Assembly: GCA_963281155.1 (NCBI GenBank)
Contig: CAUJLY010000006.1
Location: forward strand, 4,526,001-4,590,000
Direction of reading: 5' to 3'
DNA from: Rhabditophanes sp. KR3021
Lineage: Eukaryota; Nematoda; Chromadorea; Rhabditida; Alloionematidae
DNA length: 64,000 nucleotides
Shown here: piece by piece, positions 34,001-45,000 of the stretch
Numbering within the stretch: the first letter of the stretch is position 1
Layout of the letters: every line of letters begins with the position of its first letter
Program-made: the position numbers and the translations under genes
The notes under the pieces: generated by a model
What the model was told of the DNA's origin: nothing
The model's input: only the letters and a program-made list of their open reading frames with translations
Database searches by the model: none

Positions 34001-35729
34001 CTTTAATTATGAGTAGTCTAATTAAATTGGAAATGTTCACTTACCCTACAATGTTTTCAAAGTTTGCTTTTTTACTGATAAATTTATTTGGTAATACACT
34101 ACTTTCTTCTGTTACTAATACTCCTGAATTACTTTCGTTTTCGTCATCAGAGTTGGCTTGTTCTGGACCGCAAATATTCAAACCTTGATTTTCTGAGTAA
34201 CCAAATAATCTGTGAATTTGAGAGGCCGAATTGTTGCATTTGCCACGTTTTTTAGCTTCTTCGTATGCTTTTTCTTGACTTGAAAGGTGAGAGAAAGCAC
34301 TTCTACTAGCAGTTGGTTTAGTTTGAGTGTTTGGAAATATTGTTGGTTGACTTTTTTCTCTTTCCAATATATTGGTTCGTCTGTGGTTTTTGTTAAGAGC
34401 TGGATTAGGAGTGGAAGTCTTTTGGTTCAAACATGAAGCTGTTGTCCCCTTGGGATCACCAAATAGAGCAAGCATTGCATCACTTGTTGCAAATGGATTT
34501 CTGTTTGAGGGTTTTGCAGCCGTGACTGATTTTTGTTTTGTCATTTGCCTAGGAGACGAATCACGGTTTGCTGGAACATTAAAACTTTTGGCTCTATCAT
34601 TTAACCGTGTTGTCGGTCTATCTTCTAAACTGTCGTTACTAATGACATTTTTTGGAGTCGGTGTTTGCATTCTATTAGTAGGTGAACTACGAGCAGCAAT
34701 GTTATTTAAATTTGGAGAAGAAGAATGATTGTAAGCTGTTAATCTAGAAGATTCGTTAGTTCCACTGGTATTATGAATTCGTGGTGAATTGTCGCAACTA
34801 ACTTTCTTTTTGATGTCCGGCTTGGTGAGCATTTTACTTGATGGTGAATCATTTTTAATTGATACATTTGAATTACTGGAAGAAGGTCTGGTGGGAGGTT
34901 TTTTACTTCCACTTGTTTTCTTTTCAATTGGTACGTTAAATATTTGCCTTTGTTGGGAGTCACGTTCAATGTCATTTTTATCAAACTTGCTTTCATCCAT
35001 ATTTAACAGAAGAATTTCATTGTTTTGATTATTATTATTGGCAAGCACGGTGTCTGACGATATTAAAAGATCTTTGTCGTCAGGTTTGGATACATCTTGT
35101 TCGTTCAAAATAGTTGGAATGGAAGGTGTAAATGACGCGTTAAATGAAGCAGTGAATGATGGATTGGGTGTTGATTTATGACCAAAAGCTTGTTCTTCAC
35201 TCATTTCGTCTAAATTTAGAGTTGATAATTTTTCCACGTAAAAACTATTTTCCAAATCTTTGGTATCATAAAATGTTTCCGTAACAGTTGGTAATGCTTC
35301 TGCAATTGATGAATCATAACCTGTCATAGTTATATCAGAAATTTGTTTCCCTTCTGACACATTTAAATCAACCAAGACATTACTTTGATTAATTAAATCA
35401 CTTGTTAAATCACTTGGATTAGATAAATGATCTGTTTCTTTAAATTGTCTTTTATCAATCTGTTGCTCCTGCATATTTAGAAGATCGTCAACCGTGTCAT
35501 TTGTTAAATAATTAATGTCAACAATATGTTTGTTAGCATTATTAATATCCGCTTTACAACTTTCTTTGTTAGTAGACGTTAAATTGATATTACTAGCATT
35601 TGTCCTAATAAAATTGCGCCTAATTTTAGGAACTGGATCCCCATAATTAACAGTGATGACAGGACAAATATTGGGTCGTTGCACTCGTCCGCTTCTTGAA
35701 AATGTGACAAAAGGTAGAAACGGAAACAT
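31018..35729 (-). CDS. unc-33: UNC-33/CRMP with long and short N-terminal forms
   Basis: Five exons, right to left: 35729-34045, 33941-33356, 33236-32544, 32043-31182, 31133-31018, all in phase (1,313 residues). The last three encode a collapsin response mediator protein, a non-enzymatic dihydropyrimidinase homologue: GIDVHTEFSNSQSVDDF (as in CRMP, one of the hydrolase metal His is absent), [54 protein letters not shown] and a C-terminal PPGGVSSKFW. CRMPs organise microtubules and ankyrin for axon outgrowth and polarised sorting. The first two exons form a 757-residue disordered Ser/Asn-rich extension starting MFPFLPFVTFSRSGRV, matching the long/short isoform structure known for C. elegans UNC-33. 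An ATG at 33227, nine bases after the exon 3 acceptor, would start a 553-residue short form. The long intron (32044-32543) holds no other exon. Confidence 0.9.
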
Positions 35730-38703
35730 AACTAGTAGAATATTTGTTTAAATAATAAATAAAATGTCGTTATACTTTTGACAAAGCCACAACGAGATCA
35801 CTGTGAAATAAGTAGAGGAAATTAAATTGTGTGGATTCAGCAAACACTCACACAATCAATAAGGATGAGTTTTTGCCGCAATATAAGCTTAGTCTTGACG
35901 CCAGCTGCAAATAGCGTGAATCGAACAAGACTACTGACAGATGTTATGAAAGTGCGCTATATTGTGGTGTCTGTCTCTACGAGCAAAAGGCTTTTTTGAT
36001 ACTAACATACAAATGGTAGAGTATATAGAATATTAAGAAATATTCAGTCAAAATGAGCATAGGGTGGAGTCGAAAGCATCACCACCACTGAATTAATTTG
36101 AATGTAATGATGGCGAAAAAACGAAATGATATTTTAAATATACACTATTTATGTGATGCAAGTTGTAATTGTTAAGTCAAAGGCATAATTTGATGTTTAT
36201 TGTGTATATAGATAGCGGTCTTTTTATTAAGATGATAATATATGTATTCGTGTACAAGCACATTAAACAAACAAAATTATCAAAAAGTTGTCATAAATAA
36301 AAGTGTAACAATTTTATGAGTTTGTACCCCTTTATACCTTCAAATAATGGAATGTCGAACTGAGTTCATTCAAATGATTGTATTAAACGGAAGTTTATTG
36401 AGTCGGTAAAACTCATCCAGCCAAATATTATAATAGGCCTGGGTAACCTTGCAATTATTAAGGACTAATGATGAAGCAATTGAAGAATACAGTTTATAGG
36501 TCAATGCACATCAAGTACAAGAATAAAAAAGTGATTTTAATTAAGAAGCATTATCATCAAATTCCTTATAAGGTGCATTAAATCTCTTAAATAAAAATAA
36601 AAACAAATTTTCCATTAAAAATATAAATAACAAAAACATCCTCAGCTAATTGTTTCTTTTACGCCCAATATATTATCGTTTAGGACTTAATATATGTAAA
36701 AAATAAATTTGTTTGCTATAAATTAACTGTTTTTGACTGACCTTATTTTGATTTTGACACTTTTAAATTCATTACAAGATAAGCATACAATATATTATTT
36801 TGACAATTTTTTTATAAATATGACATCACCAGGTCTTTTTAGAAATACAAAACTGACCTTATTAACTTTATCATATTTTGAAAAGGCTATTTAAAGTTTG
36901 TATTGGGAGAACTTATAATTGGCTGTTATTTAATTAATCAGAGTACATCTGTTATTGCAACGGATTCGAAATCTTTAATTATATGTTTACTTAAACCCGT
37001 TGTTTTTCAGTTATTTTGTTTAGATTTGACTCATTAAAAGTTTACTCTATTGGTTTAAACAAATAGAGATCAAACATTAGGTAAGCAGACAAAAAGTGTG
37101 TTTTAAACTTTAGCCATTTAATTATCGTTCCTATGCATAAACTTCAATTCGGACAGAATTTAAATGGTATTTCAAAAATTACGGTATTGTGAAAAGCATT
37201 TAATTTGTCATTTTATTCTCGAAATTTGGATTAGATAATAGACCTTAGCGAATTTTCAAATTTTAAGTTTACCTAATACAAGATATTTTCCTGGTTCCTA
37301 CATTTCCCAAAACTTCCTTGAATTTTGTAAACAATTAGCTTCCTAATCGCTATTCAAAAATTCATAGTTTTAAATCATAACAAACCAATTTAGAGAGACA
37401 TTTTAAATCTTATCATATTATGCATATTAAAATATATATTTATGAGGATACACCTTGTGAAATTTAATGCTTTTTCTAAGTTGGGCATATATTTAGCACT
37501 TCCTAAAATGATTAGCAAGTAAAGATTTCTTAAGGAGATATTTGAGCTTCTTATTTTTACAATTAGGAGAAATATAATGTCTGTGATATCACTTCAACTT
37601 ATCGAAATATTAAGGATCTTTAAAAGTAATTTGTCAGTTTGCTTGCAAGAGATGGATTTTAAAATTATGCAAAATATTTGCATGATATCTAAAGATTACA
37701 GATACGTTTTCATGATGAAAATGATTCGAGTTTATATAGGATATTTGAGGATACATATTTATTAAATAAATTGAAATTACTGATAAAATGCAATAAGTAA
37801 ATAAAGGCCCATAAAAGGCGCAAACGTCACTTAAATTAAGCTTCATATTCTTTTTTGGATAATTAAGAAGTTGGGGGAGGCTCATACAATTGTATATTTC
37901 ATTTAATGCAACTTCAGCGTTAATGATCCATCCTTTTTTGTTCTATTTAAACAGCTTTTTCTTTAATCTACTGGGGATTTTCCTTATTGTTATTTTTTAG
38001 TCAAAAGGTTGCCATTTCATTTAATATTCTTTTATTCTTCTAATAAACACGCCAATTTAGAAATTCAAAACGAACCGTATTTAAGGCCATTCACATTTTC
38101 TTGTATATTACGTAAGTACTTTTACAATTTTTTGCTAATTGGTCATCCTACGCAGTATGGTAATGTTACACTAAAAAAGTTATAATTGTTCAAACTGAAA
38201 CTGTTAACATCTTTTTTTGGGAACAATCCCATCCCCATCTTTCATTTATTTCTTTTACAATTTTAATCTTGGTCATTATTTATCATAAATCCTAGTGTAG
38301 GTGTTGAAAGGCAGTACAATTATTTTGCAACTAAATTTAGCTACAATAGCTTCTTAAGGGAGTTGAATACTTTTCATCCTTTGGCTTATAAAATTCACAA
38401 TCAAATGTATATCCACGAGTGCCTTGATTAAATTCCGCTTCTTTATAAATAAATATTTAAGGTTTGTGCTAAGGAAACTTTGCACGTCATAAATGCTTAC
38501 CGCTGAGCCGCCTTTGTGGGAAAAGAACTAATTTTCAATAATAATAAATTTATTTAGCCTAAACTTCATTCAATTACTTGTATCTAAACATTCTTTAGTG
38601 TTGTAATGAAGCCTATTATCATCAATTGTAACATCAAGACAACTAAATTATTCCTTTATAATTTTTATTTAATTTAGGAAATCTCAACTAATTGCAATTC
38701 ACT
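35730..38703. other. 3.0 kb intergenic, no gene seen
   Basis: AT-rich sequence upstream of unc-33L and of the peptide gene. Open frames at 37577-37885 on both strands overlap each other and are low-complexity. Somewhat GC-richer sequence at 35850-35990 is probably the unc-33L promoter and 5' UTR. Confidence 0.35.
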
Positions 38704-39037
38704 ATGCCCCATGATTTTTATAAATTCACAATTCTAATTTTATTATCCTTACTACTAATAAAAGGTATTCAATCGAGAGGGATTTATCTAGTAAGTTTGA
38801 AAATAATTAGGTTTATTGTAATTTCTTTAATTTAGAAAGAAATCATTAGACCAACAATTCATATTAGACCCTTTTATGGAGATTCTTCATCATATAGCTT
38901 TGATGAACCAAGAAGGGTTATCCGAAGAGGTAAATATAAAAATCCATTATAATTCTTACAGTTTTTTAGACAATTCTCTTATTTCTGAATACAATCCATC
39001 GCCCTGTCGTTGGAAATTGTGTGCAAATTTTTATTAA
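38704..39037 (+). CDS. putative neuropeptide precursor with a cyclic C-terminal peptide
   Basis: Three small exons (38704-38790, 38836-38929, 38970-39037) joined in phase give 82 residues. The N-terminus is a signal peptide (MPHDFYKFTILILLSLLLIK-GIQS). A spacer (RGIYLKEIIRPTIHIRPFYG, then DSSSYSFDEP) has basic sites RR and RR. The C-terminus after the last RR is DNSLISEYNP-SPCRWKLCANFY, with two cysteines four residues apart that could close a six-residue ring. Size, signal peptide, dibasic sites and the terminal Cys pair are those of a neuropeptide prohormone. The third exon depends on the acceptor TTTTTTAG at 38969; an earlier TTACAG at 38961 would give a stop at once. I do not recognise a named family. 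The ring CRWKLC resembles the CFWKYC core of urotensin II only superficially. Confidence 0.6.
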
Positions 39038-40196
39038 ACAACTCATTATACTCGCACACGACAAACTACACTTCACAACTTATTTTGCATCAATTATTTT
39101 CAAATAAAATTAAAACAGCAGCAAGATAATGTTTCTACAATAATGTCTCCTTCCATATAATTGTAAATTATATTCTTATTTTCATTTGCTTAAAATAATG
39201 TTAGCTGACCAGACTTCAAATACAAGAGATTACCTGATTGCTTTTAAACGTAATATTTTTATATAATAACAATCATTTTTGCTTTATTTTTTTAAAAAGG
39301 TGTACTCAATAAATGTTTATCACAAATTGAGAACTGTACTTAATGTCGTCATTTGAATTTACTTGATTAAACAAGGAAACTAAGCCCATACATACATCTA
39401 TTATCCAAATTAAACAATAACTTAGCTATTTCCATTTATTAATATGCTATTGCACAACTTTTTGTCTTTGTTGTGTGACGCAGTATAACACGTTTACCAT
39501 TGCATGGGATAAATATAACAATATTTAATAATAATCTATGTGCCAATTCAATTAAAAAATACATGTGAAATAAGGTTTTAAAGATCGTTGAAACCTTAAC
39601 AAGCACCACAAATAATACTTTCATAAGAGTAAATCAGGAGATAAATATTGTCAACAAAGACCCAGAAACGAATTTAATTAAGCCATAATTTGTAAGAAAG
39701 CATTTAAATCTGTTTAATATTTGTCTTATCCCAAGAACACTTTTTAAAAGATAGGGTTCATTTTATGAAACGATGATAATATCATACATTATTTGGCTAA
39801 AAATATCACATAGTTTAATAATTAATCTTAACGCCTTCTAAATATGTGAATAAAAATGACATCAATCACTAATCTGATCTATTTATCTGATTTTGATATA
39901 AGTTATTTCAAAACGTGAGATGATTGCTTATTCATTGTTGTTATTTGTGTCTGATAATATTCTTATCATCGCAAACTCATTCGAGATGAGTAATATAGTG
40001 AAAATAATATTGTTGTTTAAATGGCTTATGACAAAGCTTAAAAAATATATTTTTATCACAAAATGTAAATATAAAAGAAATTGGTTTAATTACCGATTTT
40101 TTACTAATAAAAGTTAGAATGCTTACAACTTTGAGTAAATCAAAATATAATTGTTCTTTTAGTTAAAATCATCTTAAGAAAAACAAAATTCGCAAA
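39038..40196. other. 1.2 kb intergenic, no gene seen
   Basis: AT-rich; open frames at 39439-39624 (-) and 39920-40117 (+) are hydrophobic AT-biased runs without support. Confidence 0.35.
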
Positions 40197-40833
40197 TTAA
40201 TTATGGGTAATTTTGATTGGAATTGGCTTTGAATCTTCCGAATGTTTTGTTTCCTTTGGAGCATGTGCTTTAATGTGAAGCTTACCATCTGCAGTAACAT
40301 TCGATTCAACATTTTCTGCCTTGACGTTTGTTGGAAGGTGAAATTTGCGTGTGAATGATTTAGAAATTAATCCCATTTGATCTTCTTTATCAGGATGAGA
40401 AGCATGGACGATTATGTAATTGTTGGAAATTGAAATTTCAATATTATCAGCTCCATACTCGGAAATATCCAAGACTACATCAATATGATTGTCAGATGTT
40501 GAAAATGATGTTGAAGTGTTGACACCACCAAAATTAAGTCCATGGGTATTTAAAAATCCATGGGGCTGCTAAAAAATATTTTCTTTATAAATATTAATTA
40601 AAAGTTTAAGTTACAATGCTAAAAGCAGCGGGTATTCCAGCCATAACAGGGATCCCTCCGAGGATTGAAGAAGTTGTTGTGGTAATTGGAGTTCCTTGTA
40701 AGCCTCCTTTAGTTCCTTCTTCAACTACTTTGCGTTCATAAGTTCTGTTGAAAGTGGAATGGGTTTGCACATTAGACATTTCGAATGTAGAACTATCACC
40801 GAAATCACTAAAATCATCACAATCGAAAGACAT
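40197..40833 (-). CDS. small heat-shock protein (alpha-crystallin domain)
   Basis: Two exons (40833-40615 and 40568-40197, 46 bp intron) give 196 residues. The second exon carries the alpha-crystallin domain: HIDVVLDISEYGADNIEISI, NNYIIVHASHPDKED, SFTRKFHLPTNVKAENVESN and TADGKLHIKAHAP; the C-terminal IPIKI fits the I-x-I motif that docks onto neighbouring subunits. The N-terminal arm is 73 residues with FDCDDFSDFGDSSTFEM and a Gly/Thr-rich part. Such proteins bind unfolding clients in the cytoplasm without ATP. The ATG at 40833 was chosen over upstream non-ATG codons. A heat-shock element and TATA-like box lie upstream. Confidence 0.88.
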
Positions 40834-40866
40834 TATTAAAAGTATGAAGAATCTCAATACTGCGCG

Positions 40867-40911
40867 GAATTATTTAAGCCAAAAATGTTGGATGTTAAAA
40901 AGGTTCGGGAA
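40867..40911 (-). promoter_or_regulatory. heat-shock element and TATA-like box of the small HSP gene
   Basis: On the minus strand TTCCCGAA (40911-40904) matches the inverted nTTCnnGAAn pair bound by HSF. About 30 bp closer to the gene is CTTAAATAA (about 40879-40871), a TATA-like box, 40 bp before the ATG. Spacing and order suit a minimal heat-shock promoter; a third nGAAn unit is not clear. Confidence 0.45.
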
Positions 40912-42086
40912 TGTTTAAAACTAGAAATACGTAATAAATCGCAACAGATAACATCTACATTTTAAACAATTTAAAACTTCAGTTTACTTAACTTTTGCCC
41001 ACAACTTCAAAAGATATCAATGATCTTGTCTTTTTTGTTTATCACTTAATATATAATGTAGAGTAGGTAGATAAGCTTTGTAGAACATTTTATAGTCAAA
41101 ATAATAAGCAGCATTTAATAAACAAAATCAGTCTCCAAATAATAATGCTTTATCTTTTTTGTGGGGTAACCGCCTGCTACTAAGTATGCATTGTGAAATA
41201 AAATTAAATGATTATATAAACACATATATTTATTTATATATCTCTTATTCGTAAATTCAATAATTCTTTTTGATAATGGCATACAATTGTGTGTTTCAAA
41301 TATAATACATAAATTAATTAATCAAAATTTTTTATTCAGTTGAAAAAATCCCCATACATTAAAATATAATGGCAAATTAGATTATTTGAGACAAAACCAA
41401 GGATTTGTAATATATAATGAATGGGTTAACAGTTGTGGGTTAAAATAGAAAATTTAATATTTTGTTTTCTCAGCAAACTGTTATGACTTTATGGAAATGG
41501 TATAATAGATGTGTGTACAATTTACAATTAAAGATGGATATTTAAATATATTTTGTTTAAATTCAAGCATACATATAACAATAATTGTGGTCAAATTTGA
41601 TTTGTGAAAATAAGATTAAATTACTCATAATATATAAGAGTGAATGTTAAATTGATAAAGGTTTGTGTTTGGAAGATTAAATTTATAAATGGAATTAACC
41701 GGCAAAATACCCAAAAAGCCAAATATTTATGTAACAATAGTTGACTGAAAAGCAATATCCGCATAGATTACAATATAATGTAGAAAAATGACTAAATAAT
41801 GCATATGTAGGACGAGAAATACAATAGTTGTAAAAAATTGATCTAATCTTTTACATCACCTCAAGTAATATTCAGATTTTAATATATTTCAAAAAATGAC
41901 ATTAAATTTTTTGTATTAATTACTGTTTACGCGATTGTAAGTTTTATGTACAAATACAAGGAGCTCTAAGTATGTAAGATGTGATATTAAATCAACCATG
42001 TTAATACAATAAAGCTTGTAAGAATAATCAGGCAGGAAACATCAAATAATTTCCGTCCTAATTTAAGAGAAATTTTTTTGCTTTCT
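40912..42086. other. 1.2 kb intergenic, no gene seen
   Basis: Very AT-rich. A short GC-richer patch at about 41160-41190 (GTGGGGTAACCGCCTGCTAC) stands out but is not open or repeated nearby in obvious form. Confidence 0.35.
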
Positions 42087-45000
42087 TTACTTAAATAACA
42101 GGTAATTTCTCAATAATGGTGGTAAGTTCAGCATTTCAATTCGATTGATATTATCTCTACCCAGGTGTTGACGTATGGCACGTCTGCAATTTGCCAACAA
42201 TGTTGGTGGTTCAGCTAAAAAGAAATAGTAATAAAGTAATGTGAAATCAAACGTACGATCTAAACCACCCAAATATTTCATAGTTATTTCACAATGACCC
42301 CAAACAGCACTGACAATAGGATGCAATGCTTTTCCTTTTAAGCCTCTAAATGCTACACCCAAATACTTGGTGTCAGTTGCGAAAGCCATATAGCCTTCAT
42401 CCATATCAAGAATGCAGTAAAAAGATTCAGGCACCAGGAATTTTTCATCTCCATTCTCATCCTGAGCCATGTTGGGAAAGGTCCAGCTGTCTGAATGTTT
42501 TCCATCGTGTGATGCCCTCAGACGCACCAGATCCCAACCATAGGACTCTGTCGTGGAGCCAATTAAAGAAGTATAACCGATTGAATGAAGTCTAGCCGCT
42601 GTCGTTGCAACTCCAACTACCGCGTGTGTTCCTCTTTGCCTTAAAGGCCAGATGATTTGCCATACGTGAAATCCTCTGCTATAAGCCACTTTTCCCCGAA
42701 TACAATCAGTACTTTGAGCAACAGGATGTCTATGCAAAGTCAAGGGATCATCGTCTTTAACAAAGATGTTTAATGAACGATCTAATGGATTCCAAGAATG
42801 TTCTTCCATAGTTTTTTTGTCTGGCGGTGGTTGACTTAAAAGAGTGTCAAAACGACAGGGACACGTTAAATCATCGTGATACAACACTTCATGGCACTGG
42901 AAATGGATATGCATAAATATTAATATAAAAGTAAGGTAAATTTACCGCTGGATAAGCGGGAGAGTGACTTCTTAATACTTTATTAAGTTTTGCTGCACGG
43001 CTTCTTGTCATGGGACCACGGTATGTCGGACTGGCTCTCGCGAATTCCATTAAACTATTGCGCATCTGTGTGAACCTATGCTGAGTTAATTGGCGATTAT
43101 CAAAATAACCGTTTAAAAATCTGTCTGCAGCTTGTTCGAGTTGGCTGTCGGCTAAAAATATAAAATGAATTTAAATACGTTCAAAAATAATTATGAACAA
43201 AAATAATAATAATAATAAAAACAAGAATTGGAGCAAGAACTAGGTACGACTTGATACAAATCATCAAAAACATATTTTGAAAAACAAATTGGCATATTGT
43301 CATATTCGGTACATAGCACTTTCCTTATACGTTCTCAAAAACCTTGTTATATAATAACATTTGCACTTAGAGCCAAATACAATTTTACAAACAAGGCATT
43401 TTTGGTACGGATAAATGAAAGTAAAAAAGATAATAAATGCGATTACACCATTATAGATAAATGAAATTTTGTAGGGAAGATGAGATAATATCCGTAACTG
43501 AAACTTTTTCCACAAATTATCTGATCGAAACAATTTTCTATTTTAGTCATATATGACGATCTACAAATTAACTATCTTAATTGTCCGGAACTGCTTACGA
43601 AATAATATCAATTAATAAATAAAAGTCATAGAAAATCATGTTAATCATAACAATGGTCAGTCTATGGGTTAGAAATAAATAAGGTCTACATGCTTTTTTT
43701 GCACATTTAATATTGTTATGATACGAGGAAATTTTGTTTTTATTAATAAAATTAATCTTAAGTAAATATAAATAGACAATATTTTTGACTCATTAAAGCT
43801 AAAACCGGACAATATAGTGTAATGAAATATATTCGTAAATAACATTGCACGTAATTATACATTTTTTCCTATATCTTGTATTGTCCCTATTTTTGAACCT
43901 ATTTAATTTTATTAGAAATAAATGTCAATATGAAACATCCTTGCACATATAAAAATAAAATTTGTGACATAATAGTAGGACGATGGTTCGAACAAATGTT
44001 TATAAAAACCTGTCTGAGGATCATGCAACATATTGGATTGGGTGTTAAATAACACGTTATAGGATAGAGTTGAAGATTTCAATGAAGGTGTATGTTATCT
44101 CAAAATGACTCAAAACGACTTCCTACATTCAAATGTGTTATATGTGTTTTGTCTATGGACGGCCTAATAGGTGACAGATATAAAAAGAAGGAAGACAACG
44201 TGTGTGTAGTATTCAGTGATAGTCCAAATCGAAGTTGCTTGATGAGTACACATCAGTGAAGGCTATGTTTTCTTTGTCTTCAGGACAACAGGCGCCTTGA
44301 AATGTTAACACTAACTGTTAGTACTACGGGATAGCCGCGCACTGCTAAGTATCAAAGATAACAAAGGACTTTACGTGAAATGACAGCATATATTCAAATA
44401 TACTTTTCTATAACATATGTATTAAAAATATTATATTTGGCGGTAAGAAATTCAATATGATAGATATATTGCCTTTCACCCATAAAGTACGTCTGCTATA
44501 ATATCACAAAGGAAAAGTAAAAAGAAACAACATTGGGCTCAAATATTGGTTATATAAAAACACATTATTTAAATATATCCAAAAAAGCAGTTTCCTTTTC
44601 GAACTATAAATGTTTGTTGGATATAAAATGGCTTTCTAAAATAGACGTGGTTCAAATTCGCCTCTAAATATTCAATAACTTTGTCACAAGTTTCGGGTAA
44701 TGGTTAAACTTTACTTATAGTTAACATATACATGCAACAAATGTACTAGCAACAAATGGTTTCATAATTAATGATTCCAAAAAATGATATTTACTTACCA
44801 TCATATCTCCCTCTTGACTCATCTTGTTCTTCCATTGATGCTCGCTGTCCCATCATACGAGTATACTGAAATTAAATAAAAGTAAGTAAAGCTTATATTA
44901 ATTTTATATTAAAGTTGTATTAAATTTGAATTAAATTGTATTAATTAATATTACTGGGGTGAAATAGAAAATATTAGATGTTGATACAAAATATAAATAA

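Noticed and set aside
33405..35028. Plus-strand ORFs opposite unc-33
   Set aside because: Antisense shadows of long open Ser/Asn-rich exons.
37577..37885. Overlapping ORFs on both strands
   Set aside because: Low-complexity AT sequence with no splice or homology support.
43983..44000. GGTTCGAAC resembling a tRNA B box
   Set aside because: No A box or cloverleaf can be drawn around it; the same holds for GGTTCAAATTC near 44648 and the GAATCGAAC near 35920.
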